Below are positions 1 to 10,958 of a stretch of 64,000 nucleotides of DNA, piece by piece (positions within the stretch are counted from its first letter, which is position 1; each line of letters opens with the position of its first letter). The stretch is from contig JBHGNT010000002.1 of the NCBI GenBank assembly GCA_043228905.1, positions 19,344,001 to 19,408,000 of the forward strand, given 5' to 3'. Under the pieces are notes generated by a model that saw nothing but the letters and a program-made list of their open reading frames with translations, made no database searches and was not told the DNA's origin. The translations under genes and the position numbers were made by a program. Origin of the DNA: Azolla caroliniana. Lineage: Eukaryota; Polypodiophyta.

Positions 1-169
1 TATTATTATGGACACAATTATATACAAATATATATATACATACCAAACACAAAAGATATACATACATAAATAAATTACAACTTATATATGCACATACACA
101 TACACATAAATACGTACAATTACATATTATATGTATTACAAATCTACATACATACAATAAATAAGGTCC

Positions 170-204
<35 letters not shown>

Positions 205-1200
205 TAAATAAATTACATACTACATATCATATAATCCATACATATTACACAATAGACAAATTTACATACACATACATACATTACATATATATTACATATG
301 TACATACATATTCCACATATTGCCATATATATATATTATATATAGGTTATATGGGACCATACAACCTACAATACTTACATACATACATACATATATACAC
401 ACACATCGGATATATGAGTGCATATAACGTACATATTACAAATGTATATCCATATACGATCCATACACATACTAAAAATGAAAATATCCTAAAAATATAC
501 ATACATGAATACATTACATATATACACATACGTACATTCATACATATACATACATATATTCATTCATTCATAATTGCGACACATATATACGTACATATGC
601 CTACCATTTAAATATACAAATTTTACAAACATACATCCAAACACATACGTATTACATTATATATGTATATTACATACACATACATACATTACATATGTAC
701 ATACATATCACCACATATACAAACATAGACACACACATGGTCATACACACTATAATAATACATATATACATCGGCATACATACATATTATACACATATTA
801 TAAACACACATCCAGACACATTAAATCATGTACATTGACACGTGCATATATGCATACAGATACATACATACATATTCCACATATCACCATATATATATAT
901 ATATATATATTATACATACATATGTACATACATACATGCATGCCTGCACACTTACACATTAGATATATGTATACTTACACATACCTTGGATATATGCATG
1001 CATATTATGTGCATATTTCAAACATGCATCCACATATGAGCCATACACATACTAAACACGAAAATACCCCAAAAATATACATACATAAATACATTACATA
1101 TTACATATATACACATATGTGCATTCATACATGGACATACATATATTCATTCATACATTGCTACATGTATATACGTACACACGCCTACAATGATACATGA
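1..1200. repeat. AT-rich satellite-like tract, two ~580-bp units
   Basis: The tract is dominated by ACATACAT and ATATAT runs with no believable gene. Two diverged copies of one longer unit are visible: the string CCATACACATACTAAA begins at 461 and again at 1041, exactly 580 bases apart, and flanking text (TTCCACATAT near 310 and 871; CATTCATACAT near 535 and 1121) keeps the same spacing. Open frames here encode only Tyr/His/Ile/Thr-rich low-complexity peptides and are not genes. Confidence 0.7.
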
Positions 1201-1685
1201 ATAAATGTTATCAATTTACATCCATACATGTACATACATACATGCATACATACATACTATACAATGTGTACATACATACACACATACATACATGTATATG
1301 TGTATGTGTATGTGTATATGTGTGTATATATGTATGTGGTGTGTGTCGTATGTGTGTGTGTATGTATTGTATTGTATGGATGAATACACACACACACATA
1401 ACACATATACACATACACACGTGCCAAACATAGAATATATACATATGCACATGTAAAGAACACACACACACACACACATGCCATACATACAACACATGCA
1501 ATACAATACATACATATGTACATCAATAGAAAATACACACACACACACACATACATAGAGGCATTATATATATACAATACATAATACATACATACATATG
1601 TAGAAATAAAGAACACACACACATGTATAGAACATACACACACATATAACACATACATGCGTACACACTTGTGATACACACATAG
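1200..1685. repeat. CA/TA minisatellite block 1
   Basis: Degenerate minisatellite built of ACACACAC runs, CATGCCATACATA and CAATACAATACATA phrases recurring about every 100 bases. The same text recurs at 2106-2496 and 11130-11345, so this is a dispersed or once-continuous minisatellite. The long minus-strand open frames across it are Cys/Val/Tyr/Met-rich artefacts of the repeat. Confidence 0.65.
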
Positions 1686-1775
1686 AGGATAATCTCCAAG
1701 ATATGATCTTAGCAAACCTAGTGGAAGCTTAAAATGCATTGGTTGGGCCACTAAAGAGGCACGATATATGCTGAA

Positions 1776-2104
1776 ATGAATCCTAGCTTGCTAACATGGA
1801 ATATACAAGGAATTGGTGGCAGCCAATTCCACATGAGGAAGAATGTATTAGCTGCTGAAATTCAGCGATGCACTGAGGCAATAGTGCCTGATGTTATAAT
1901 GGTGCAAGAGCATCATCTAGATGGGGATAAGATCGAGAAAATTGGAAACATCTGCTCTGGGAGTTGGACCAATACATGTTCGGCAGCTACGGGGGACAGA
2001 CAGATTCATGGGGCAATACTCTAAGGAGTACTCATAGCAATGAAAGCTAAGTATAATGCGACATTCACAGGCAGAGGATATTTAGTAGAGGGTCGGGTTG
2101 TCTA
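1776..2104 (+). pseudogene. LINE ORF2 endonuclease N-terminal fragment
   Basis: The translation opens with a start typical of plant L1 ORF2 (LLTWNIQGIGG) and continues to the endonuclease motif MVQEHHL, which contains a catalytic Glu. An in-frame TAA near 2022 interrupts it, after which the same frame continues to about 2104 and stops abruptly in minisatellite. Only about 110 codons remain, so reverse transcriptase is missing. It lies in the opposite orientation to the full-length LINE downstream and differs from it in sequence, so it is a separate insertion. About 90 bases upstream (1686-1775) are non-repetitive and may be the end of its ORF1. Confidence 0.75.
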
Positions 2105-2105
2105 A

Positions 2106-2496
2106 ATATATATGCACATATATAGAACACACACACACACACACATAAAACATACATACACACACATGCTATACATATAATACATACAATACATACTTAA
2201 GCACATGCATAGAACGTACACACCCATATAACACATATATACATACACAGATGCAATACAATACATATATATGCACATACGTAGAACATACACATAAGCA
2301 CATAACACGTACCCTACATACTAACATGCCATACACACAATACATACAATACAATATGTATACACACACACATGCCATACATGTAATATATACAATACAA
2401 TTATACAATATGTACATACATACATACATACATACATACATACATACATACATACATACACACAACATATACATATATACATATGCACATATATAC
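2106..2496. repeat. CA/TA minisatellite block 2
   Basis: This is the same CA/TA minisatellite as 1200-1685, including a perfect (CATA)n run near 2419-2461. The downstream LINE inserted at its right edge, inside the string AACATACACATG. Confidence 0.65.
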
Positions 2497-2508
2497 AACA
2501 TACACATG
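2497..2508. repeat. LINE target-site duplication, left copy
   Basis: AACATACACATG is repeated exactly at 8867-8878 on the far side of the LINE. It may extend up to five T residues that cannot be separated from the poly(T) tail. This marks the integration site of the intervening element. Confidence 0.85.
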
Positions 2509-2510
2509 TT

Positions 2511-2529
<19 letters not shown>
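2509..2529 (-). other. Poly(A) tail of the LINE
   Basis: An uninterrupted run of T on the plus strand, followed by ATTTATTTATTTAT, is the 3' poly(A) tail of the minus-strand LINE. It directly abuts the left TSD, as target-primed reverse transcription predicts. Confidence 0.85.
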
Positions 2530-2542
<13 letters not shown>

Positions 2543-2592
2543 ATAGAAGATATCCTGTCATTAGTATAAACAAATTACAAGATTTTAAACCT

Positions 2593-4560
2593 CTATGTAA
2601 TCGGCGGGGGAAACAACCATTTCGGTGGCTGAAAATGCCAATAAGGAGTAGTGTACCTGGATGTCACAAATGGAGTAGTTGTCCAGATAATAAGAAACTC
2701 ATGTCGTTGAGCAATTTTAGCATTAGAATCTCCCACTATACCATCCCATTGACCCTTCAAAGCATGAACTATCTCTAACCAAATATTTGAAATCACTTCA
2801 GCAGGTGGTGTTTTCAGATTATGGAAAACGAGAGAACACCGAGCTTTCCAAATGTGATAGACAGTGGTACTACTCAATATCTCCCATATTGGCTGAACTT
2901 CCTTCCTTACTCCTGAAAACTGTAATGACATCAGTGATAATGTACGAACACTTCCATTTTTAGTGTAAAACCCATGGTCCATAGATTCGATGCCATAATG
3001 GAACACATCACGGGCAAGTGATGTCCAAACGACCATGCCCCAAGTGAGAACCAACGGGGGAAAATAATTAGCGAAAATTCTAAGGATCCGTTGCCATATC
3101 TGTTGAGAATCAATGCATTCCCATAAACAATGTTTTTGAGTTTCCGTTTGTAAATGACATCGAGTACAACATGAAGACACTCCCATCCTATGCAACCATG
3201 TGCCAACCGGCAACGCCTTGTGTACAACTAACCACTGTACATGTAATATTTTGTGTTGCTGTTTTCTTGCCCATAAGATAGCCCAGAATTTTGCAAGGAA
3301 TTGGGGAGTAATACCTTGTTGATTCCAATATTGAGATGCAGCTGGTACCACATCACGTGTATCTGAAAGTACATGTCTTCCCAACTGTACAGAATATTGG
3401 AAAAAATTGAACTTGTTACCCGTGTAAGGATCTGTCCAATGATAGTCAATTGGGTCCCAATCTAATCTGAATACCGGTCTTTTAGCTAACACCCACAGCT
3501 TCCAATGTGTCCTTATTTCCTCTATCATTGGATCAATATACCATTTACGATCGGCATATCCAATTATCCTTATCTTGTGCTCAATGGCATAGGGGTAATC
3601 TATCACCATTTCCCCGGACTGAGACAATTGATTTGTTTCATCCACCTCAAACAACCGGTATGTCTTATCATTTGAATAACCCTTAACAGCCAAGAGTACT
3701 TCCAATCTTGAAAAAACCCCAATCCATCTATGGTTAGTGTTATTGGGTGGTATGGGTTGTCTACTCATAGCTTCTTGAATTTGTTGGTACATTATATGTC
3801 CGCCAGGCATATTACGTAAGATTTCTTTTTGTTCTTCCAACGATCGCGATAAAAATTCTTTCCAAGTCTGAACTGTTTTCGCGGGACCTTCTGTCATTTT
3901 TCCCCACGATAACCATTGTCTAGAACCCAACACAAAACCATCTGATGTTGTAAACAACGGGTTCCAAACTATCTTTTGTCTGAGATACTCAAGATAATGT
4001 TTGGGGTTCGGTTTATTGCGAAGCAAACCAGGTAGTACTTGTTTCCATGCTGCAAATAATGTCCTAATAAATTTGTCTTCCCATCTAGTGGCTGAAGGTA
4101 CTCGGAAATTTTCCCTAAATATCCAATTCACATCCTTCGACCAGGGAGCACCTAAGCGAGGAAAGCAATCTGAGCAACGGTCAAGCAATAATACTTTCCA
4201 TATCTCTTGCCCCGGCATAAATCCTCTAACGAGCAACTTACTTAACAATGCTCTTGATTGGTCCACTAGATCAATAATACCTAATCCTCCTTTAGAGCGA
4301 GGTAAGGTAATAACATCCCATTTCACTTTGGACCGAGCATTGCCTTCTGTTTTACCGGACCACAAGAAGTTACGAACCAATCTACGTATTTTCAGAATAC
4401 ATGACTTGGAGAATATCCAACATGACAAAACATACCATGTTGAAGCCAATAAAACCTGATTAGCCACTACAATCCGACCAGCAAAAGATAGCTTGGCTGA
4501 ACTCCATAACAACAACTTTTTCTGCAGTGACAATAGGAGGGGTGCCACTTGATTTTCCAT
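2593..4560 (-). pseudogene. LINE ORF2, C-terminal part (RT thumb and zf-RVT region)
   Basis: The segment continues the reverse transcriptase frame after an in-frame TGA at 4594-4596. It runs about 655 codons to the natural end of ORF2. Near the C-terminus a Cys/His cluster (SCCTRCHLQTETQKHCLWEC) matches the zinc-binding segment that follows RT in plant L1 elements. No RNase H domain is recognisable. The frame equals that of the upstream RT block, so one nonsense change separates them. Family assignment is firm; the function of the C-terminal segment is known only as nucleic-acid binding. Confidence 0.88.
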
Positions 4561-4593
4561 TGAAAGATCAATACCTATCGTACACCCTAAGTA

Positions 4594-5985
4594 TCAAACT
4601 GGACAACCTGATGGTATCCATCGAAATTGCGGGTGTGGACTCCATAGAGGAGGCTCTACATCCCCCACCCAAAATGCAAAGGACTTGTTCCAATTAACCA
4701 GTGCACCCGAAGCCTTACAAAATGTGGATATGGCCAATTCTGTTTTCTGCAGATTTTCCAAATCACCTTTTAAATATAGGGCAGTGTCATCTGCAAATTC
4801 AGCGTCCCTTACTTCTATATGTGAGAATGGGATGCGTATTCTGCGTATACCAATATCACCAGCATTCAAAAAGGAAATCATTGCCTCAGCAAAAAACAGA
4901 AACAAGAAAGGAGCTAAAGGACAACCCTGTCGAACTGATCGAGAAATAGTAAACAAAGGTCCATAATTCCCAACCAGTAAGACTCTGCTTTGTGCCGAAT
5001 TATATAATGAAGAAATACCTTTTATCCATTCTTTCGAGAAACCAAAACGAGCCAGTACACCTTGTAAAAATTCCCAGTCAACACGATCATAAGCTTTCTC
5101 AAAATCAAGCATAACAATGGCCAACTCTTGATTAGATTTGGCTGCCAAGGCAGCAAATTCCCAAAATGTATACACATTATCCAATATGCTCCTTTCCTGA
5201 ATAAATCTTGTTTGCGACGGATGTATAACTATAGGCATTATAGTACCAAGTCTTATACTAAGCGCTTTAGCTAGGATTTTATACACCGTATTCAGTAATG
5301 TAATTGGGCGCCATTTCTTGATGTCCAATGAAGGACCTTCTGATTTAGGGATAAGGTAAATTATTCCTTCTGTAAAATGTGAAGGCATAGTGCCCTCTCG
5401 AAGAATTTGTTGGAATGCTGTACATAAATCTGATTTAAACAAGTCCCAATATTTAATGAAAAATGATGGGGTTAATCCATCCATACCTGGACAACTATTC
5501 TTAGGCAAAGCTTGGAGTGCTTCACTCAATTCCTCATGAGTAAGAACGTCTTGAAGACCGGCATTCATACCCTGTGTTATTCTTGAACTCAGTTTATTCC
5601 ATACACAAGACCGACTTATTAAATCCTCATCGGAGAATGAAATAGCTGATAGTAGGCTGGAATAGTATCGTGTGGCTATTTCTCTCATCACTTTAGGGTC
5701 AGATGAGATGGTCCCATTCTCATCTTGTAGTTGTTTGATTGAAACCGCATTATGATTGGGTTTCATTGCATGAAAAAATTCAGTTGTACATTTATCACCC
5801 ATTTGGGTCCAACTAGATGCCCTATTATGGTATTGAAATTCTGCACGCTTTTCTAATAGTACAGCAAGTTCTTGTTTTGCTGACCCAATTTTCTCAGCAA
5901 TCCAAGTACAATGTGGATAACGTTCTTGTAATCGTTGTAGAGAAACAAGAGAAGTACGAGACCGTTTCTCCTTTTCTTGGATCAT
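4594..5985 (-). pseudogene. LINE ORF2, reverse transcriptase domain
   Basis: The domain polymerises cDNA on element RNA during target-primed reverse transcription. Visible motifs in order are GMDGLTPSFF, the catalytic Asp block VMLDFEKAYDRVDWEFL, RQGCPLAPFLF, and the active-site box FADDTALYL with both aspartates. This is the plant L1 arrangement. The block is bounded upstream by an in-frame TAA at 6019-6021 and downstream by an in-frame TGA at 4594-4596. Otherwise the frame is open and the catalytic residues are intact. Confidence 0.92.
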
Positions 5986-6018
5986 AGAGAACCTCTCCTT
6001 AGATTTACCCCTAAAAAA

Positions 6019-6936
6019 TTATGAAATACATCGTAAGCCATTAGCTACCCGCACCGCCATTGATTCCTGTACAACATCCTTTTGTGACCATAATTGAGCC
6101 ACTTGTAAGGAAAAGCTATTGTCTAACAGCAGATTTTCAGGAATCTTCATATTGGAGAATTCTTTAAGGTTTTGGGTTGATATTGAAAGAATCATTGGAG
6201 CATGATCAGAGAAGGTAGTCCCTGGCATTATATGTATTGTACCAGTTGCTGAAATAAATTTGCCAGATACATAGAATCTATCCAATCGAGCTAAGTTAGT
6301 ACCATTTACACGTCTATCTGATCTTGAAAATAAAAGAGAGGTATTTGTATGAACCATCGAAGGAGCATGCGAAGCATCTAAAATTTGTAAGGAGAACACC
6401 AATTGTTCCCACATTGCTAATTCATGGCCATGTATCGTAGTTGAGCTACCTCCCATTCTATCAATGGGGTCCTCAAGCATATTGAAGTCACCAGCGATAC
6501 ACCAATGATCAAGGGGAGGCAGATGCTCTAATAATTCTTTCCAAAATTGTTGCCTAGCAGAAGCAGTATTAGGAGCATATATATTCAAGAGTCCCCATAT
6601 AATCTCCCCCTCTTGCATAATAACATATTGAGCCCTTCCAGGAATGATCACTTGTTTTTGTATAATGGATGGAATCCACCTCTGAGAAATAGCCATACAA
6701 ACCCCACCACGGACTTCCGTGTTGCCTATCGCGGGGGACCAAAACATGTCCCAATTTCCAGATAAAATAGAACCATACCGAGAAATTCTAAAAGTATTTA
6801 AATGATGTTCTTGTATTAAAAGAAAGTCGAGGGATCCACCCACTATGCATTTGTTAATTTCTTGACGGAGACGATACTTGTATCGTCTATATAAGGGGCC
6901 CCCTAACCCCTGAACATTCCATGACATCACTCGCAT
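6019..6936 (-). pseudogene. LINE ORF2, APE-type endonuclease domain
   Basis: The domain nicks target DNA to prime reverse transcription. ORF2 starts at ATG 6936 (MRVMSWNVQGLGG), the usual start of plant L1 ORF2. Catalytic-site motifs are present: LLIQEHHL (Glu), IAGDFNM (Asp and Asn) and FSDHAPM (Asp-His) near the end of the domain. The ATG directly follows the TAA that ends ORF1, in the same frame, which suggests reinitiation or readthrough. A TAA at 6019-6021 cuts the domain from RT; it is one transition from CAA. Confidence 0.92.
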
Positions 6937-8736
6937 TTAAGGGAACTTAGGTTGCTGTGATGCCATTTTCATGTTTTTCGCTAACGGCTCAAGATTGGCC
7001 TCACTACCATCTTGTTCACCACTTTTCGATTGTAAAGGTATCGTATCGCGTACCATTCTATAATGATGATGAGCTTTAGCCAATATTTGACCTTCCGATA
7101 GTCCATCTTCATGGATATAGGTATATCCACAATTTGGAAGGATCTCAGCATCTAAGGATACCACCACTTGCCTTCGCCCCATCACATCAGACACTGGCAA
7201 GAGTTGTATAGTTGCTGCCTCTAGTCCCCTTAATAATACTTCCCCAAAATTGTCACAATTAACATATTTTGCGAAGTGTAGTGTTTGTTGTCTAATAACC
7301 AATCTAACATCCGCTGCCACCCATGTTTGTTTAGCATATCCACAAAAAGGGAAAGAAAATCCTACAAAAGATTGCATAGTCTTGAAAAGAACATGAACAC
7401 GTATTGATGCACTGCCATTATCAACTATGTCTCCCAAAAATTTCAAAAACTCAAACCCATATGTGGCATTCCATCGATTGATTGCAAAATCACTAGTACT
7501 TTCTACTTGAGAATTTATCGGGATTGTGCGAATGAAGTTCGCATTTAACCCTCTCAAGCTAGACGAACGTTTTGTAGATCTGTGAAGGTTTCACGATACA
7601 TTACTCAAGTTCAAATGTTGTTTACTTGATTCCATTGTTTTGCTCTGAGTGGCCATAACAAGATTATTAACTGATTCAGTCCCTTCTCTATTAGGAGTAG
7701 ATTGTTCAAAAACATTACTAATTTGGCATATCTGAACATCATTTTGAGACAAAGAGTTATCTAGTTCCTGTATGGCATCATAACGGCCTATACTTACGTG
7801 AGCACCCTTAGATTCAATGCATTTATTGGGTATTGAGTGCCGTTTTTCAATTGGTTTCCATATCTCATCCTCGAATGTTTGGATATTTTTCCCTTTTTCA
7901 TCCTTGGATGGCTGAACATTTTTCCCCTTTCCTCTTCCTCCACCTAAATGAGATTGTTGCTGCTTATCCAGATTAACATGGTTAACGTCTGTATACACGT
8001 TATTTGTACCATTCTGGGGTCTAACCCCGTTCTTCTTTTTTGGGCAATCTTTCAAAACATGGCCTTGCTGTTTACAATAAAAGCATTGTCCAGGCATACC
8101 TATATACTCCAATTTTTGCATGAATGTCGAGTTCCCGGTAAGCGATGGTAAAAGTACCTGAGTAGGTAAATTTTCTATTGAGGAAACTAGTATTCGAATT
8201 GATGGGTATCCCGTTAATTTCATTCCTATTGTCTCCTCTCGAGGAGGAAGAATCGTGCCGATTCTTGCTGCAATTGATGGGAGTACAGCCATGTATTCCT
8301 TAGGGATTCTTGGGAAAACCACGGAAATCGGGGTCAAACGATGCCCCGAATTCAACATTTCGACGGGATCAAAGCCCGGTTTCCACGGCATAAAACAAGC
8401 TATTGCATTTCGAATGTTAATCGTATTTGCATTCAACATTACCACAACGGATTCAGCGGTATCCAATTCTAAATGATAGAAAGCATGTCCAAGAAATTGC
8501 ACATCGACGATTTTTCCGATCCTATGTTGGAAAGCCGCTTGTAGGAGATCTCTCAAATCTCCTCTATTTGGCCTTAAACCTATAATCCTACACACTATTG
8601 AGTAGGAATGTAGACGACTTACCTCTCTTTTCAATATCTCTTCTTCTTCCGGTGTGAAGACGACAATGAAGGCCGACCGTGGAGGAGTTGTCGGGGGCGC
8701 TGCGTGAGAGTTCCCCTGGTGTACCGTGTCAGCCAT
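6937..8736 (-). pseudogene. LINE ORF1 (gag-like zinc-knuckle protein)
   Basis: ORF1 encodes the nucleic-acid chaperone that packages LINE RNA. It begins at ATG 8736 (MADTVHQGNSH) and runs about 600 codons to TAA 6937-6939. An N-terminal block resembles the DUF4283 domain of plant L1 ORF1 (MPWKPGFDP). A CX2CX4HX4C knuckle, CFYCKQQGHVLKDC, lies near 8050-8095. An in-frame TGA at 7591-7593 splits the protein into about 381 and 217 codons; the frame resumes immediately and reaches the end of ORF1. The stop is one C-to-T change from CGA. Confidence 0.88.
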
Positions 8737-8866
8737 CTCTTCCTCTTCGTCTACAGTGATCTGCGCAACATTCTCTTCATCCTTCGTTTTCCTCCGATGG
8801 CAGAAGAGTTAACAGTCCATTTCATATATTTGACGAGCATATTGCTAGTTAAATTGCAGGTTTTTT

Positions 8867-8878
8867 AACATACACATG
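8867..8878. repeat. LINE target-site duplication, right copy
   Basis: Exact match to 2497-2508. It marks the 5' boundary of the minus-strand LINE, whose sequence begins at 8866 reading leftward. Confidence 0.85.
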
Positions 8879-9105
8879 TTTTTAAAATCGTTGCAATGTG
8901 TTTTAGCAAAAAGTGGGGGGGGGGGGAGGAAGGAAGGGAGAGAGAGAGAGAGAGAGGTTCTGCCAGCCATGGATGATACTCTATTTTGGGTGCAGAGTGA
9001 GCTCTAAGGCACCCCATAGCCTACCCATGCTCTTTGCCAATCTCTCTAGCAAACAGAGAGAGAGAGAGAGCTTCTCTTTGAATTGGATTCCCTTGAGCGG
9101 CATGG
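8879..9105. repeat. G-run and (GA)n tract, no recognised gene
   Basis: The stretch contains a run of G at 8915-8926 and GA microsatellites near 8939-8956 and 9055-9070. Short open frames are present but nothing is recognisable as protein. It may be 5' UTR-type sequence of the duplicated fragment that follows. Confidence 0.5.
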
Positions 9106-9331
9106 GAGAAGATCTTGAGAAGAAAGTAGCCATGACCCACAGATCGCTCACGAGTCAGAAAGATGTATACCTTGTTCAAGACTCTGGTGTGCCCCTGCAT
9201 TTCCCGAAAGAGACGAAGGAGAAGATCTTGAGAAGAAAGTAGCCATGACCCACAGATCGCTCACGAGTCAGAAAGATGTATACCTTGTTCAAGACTCTGG
9301 TGTGCCCCTGCATTTCCCGGAAGAGACGAAG
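9106..9331. repeat. 113-bp tandem duplication
   Basis: GAGAAGATCTTGAGAAGAAA begins at 9106 and again at 9219. The two 113-bp copies match almost base for base through GTGCCCCTGCATTTCCCG, differing near their ends. The duplicated text leads directly into rhomboid-like coding sequence, so it may be a repeated N-terminal coding segment. Confidence 0.85.
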
Positions 9332-9334
9332 GAG

Positions 9335-9566
9335 AGGAGATATCCCTTCTCATTCCCCTCATTATCATCGTGAATGTGATCATATTTCTGCTCACCATGT
9401 ATATCAACAATTGCCCCAAGAACACCGTAGATGGCAAGTGTGTCACCAAGTTTCTTCATCATTTCTCATTCCAACCTCTCAACGAGAATCCTCTCTTTGG
9501 TCCTTCATCTCGTGCCAATTGGGTGCCCTTGATACAAACAAAGTCGTGCATAATCATCCTTAGGCT
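9335..9566 (+). pseudogene. Rhomboid-like intramembrane protease fragment
   Basis: A hydrophobic segment followed by MYINNCPKN, then HHFSFQPLNENPLFGPSS, and, after a frame change near 9515, LGALDTNKVVHN. This matches the first membrane helix and the lumenal FSFQPxxENPLxGPSS loop of plant rhomboid-like (RBL) proteases, from memory of the family. The catalytic Ser/His helices are missing. The change of frame and abrupt end at an S8-like sequence show a broken copy. I am confident of the family and not of the member. Confidence 0.7.
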
Positions 9567-10034
9567 ATGACATGGAAGGCACACATCCTTGATGTCGACT
9601 ACAATGCTTCGAACAATGAGCTTGTGCGGACGCAGACACTCGTCAAGTCTGCAATTGTCCAGATTGATGCTGCCCCCTTCAGACATTGGTATAGTCAGCA
9701 CTATGGTGTTGAAATTAGGAAGAAGAAGAAGGCTCCTAAGGAGGCTAGAGGAGCCAGCAAGAAGGAATCTGAGGAAGGAGAGACACCTGGTGAGGGAGAA
9801 AAGGGGAAGCAAAGCAACCATGTAGCCTACAAAATTTCTGAGAGTGTCAAGGATCGAAAACTAGATCCACATCTTGAGGATCAATTTGCGAGTGGCCGTT
9901 TGCTTGCTTGCATTTCTTCTCAGCCTGGACAATGTGGTAGAGCCGATGGCTATATTCTTGAGGGCAAAGAGTTGGAGTGCTACCAACAGAAGATTCAAAG
10001 GAAGAAAGGGAAGAAAATGGGTGTTGCTACATAA
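9564..10034 (+). pseudogene. 40S ribosomal protein S8 retrocopy, 5'-truncated
   Basis: The translation carries hallmark eS8 text: [63 protein letters not shown], and [17 protein letters not shown], ending in a basic tail and TAA at 10032-10034. The N-terminal ~70 residues of eS8 (GISRDSMHKRRATGGK-type region) are missing, and no introns interrupt the remainder, so this is most simply a processed copy. The body reads open for about 155 codons, so decay is slight. It directly abuts the rhomboid fragment, giving a two-gene chimera. Confidence 0.9.
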
Positions 10035-10159
10035 GTAGAAGGTCTTTTTTTATCTGTTTAGACCACTCTTTAAGTATTTGTGATTGCATTGAGAAGTGCC
10101 CAATTCAAACTGTGTATTTCTCAGCTATTTTTGAAATGAGTTGTTTGTGAGAATCTGCC

Positions 10160-10190
<31 letters not shown>

Positions 10191-10745
10191 CTTCTTTGTA
10201 GTTGCTTCTTTTCCTTTTTCTCACAGAAGGAACGAGATAGAGAGAGACAAGGTTTAGTTGTATCTATGGTCGTCTTCACCTCCATCTGCAGAAGCGACAA
10301 TGACTCTTGGAGTGCCAAGCAACACCCTACTTTTGAGGATGGAGGTTGCCTCGAGGGATCTGCTAATTCTTCCTCCGATCTTCAGCGCTTTGGTCTTGAG
10401 AAGCCTCATGGGGAGCTCATGGCAGCGGTGCTTTATTTGGGAAGGACCCTACCAAGCTCGATTGGAGTAGATGTTACATTGTGAGGCAAGTGGGTGTCTA
10501 TTCATCAAATCACACCCACTTCACTCTTCAGTGATTGTGTTTGTAGATTTTTATCATCACATGAAATTGTGTTCATCTTTCTTGGTGCTACATCATACGA
10601 GAATACAAGGTCCTAAATTCTACTTATTGTAAAGGGAGGAGATTGATAAATAAATAATCGTGTGTGTTGTAATATAGAACTATTTCCATTGCTTTCCTCT
10701 CGTCTATTGAATTATTGTTTGTTTGAAACATTATTTGAACCTTAG
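10035..10745. other. Non-coding stretch after the S8 copy
   Basis: The first 100 bases could be the retrocopy 3' UTR. A (GA)n microsatellite lies at about 10161-10188. A 70-codon open frame at 10258-10490 has no family I recognise. AAAGGGAGGAGATTG near 10631 looks like a polypurine tract, but I see no LTR start beside it. Confidence 0.4.
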
Positions 10746-10958
10746 GTGTTTCCTTATTATAACAAGTTGGTTTTGCATGTGTTTGTTTGTTGCGAACTAT
10801 ATAATCTAAGGAAAAGGTGTACTAGAAAGAGATGTTGTATTGCCAATTGTGTGATTGATATGTATGTCAAATATGGCTTGACCCATGTACCACATATATT
10901 GCTTGATAAGCTTCACATATTGAATCAGTCATATATTAATCTCTTCCTCGTTAAATAA
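10746..10958 (+). pseudogene. Possible PPR-repeat relic
   Basis: A 70-codon open frame includes ANCVIDMYVKYGLTHVPHIL followed by LDKL. This resembles the NALIDMYxKCGxxxxAxxxFD core of plant pentatricopeptide repeats. Only about one repeat is visible and there is no flanking support, so this is weak evidence. It could be chance. Confidence 0.3.

Larger units (their letters stand above)
2509..8866 (-). mobile_element. Full-length L1-clade non-LTR retrotransposon (LINE)
   Basis: The element is about 6.36 kb on the minus strand and is bounded by exact 12-bp target-site duplications. Its 3' end is the poly(T) run at 2509-2529, a poly(A) tail on the element strand. It carries ORF1 (a zinc-knuckle RNA-binding protein) and ORF2 (APE-type endonuclease, reverse transcriptase, C-terminal Cys-rich segment), the standard plant L1 plan. 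All coding parts lie in one reading frame with no frameshift from 8736 to 2593, broken only by stop codons. Perfect TSDs plus few lesions suggest a fairly recent insertion, but three internal stops make this copy inactive as written. Confidence 0.93.

Noticed and set aside
351-1751. Several open frames of 80-208 codons rich in Tyr, His, Thr, Ile, Cys or Val
   Set aside because: They are translations of ACATAC/ACACAC repeats on both strands and have no domain, biased only by the repeat.
10258-10490. A possible 72-codon gene after the S8 copy
   Set aside because: No family recognised, overlapping frames equally open, no supporting signals.
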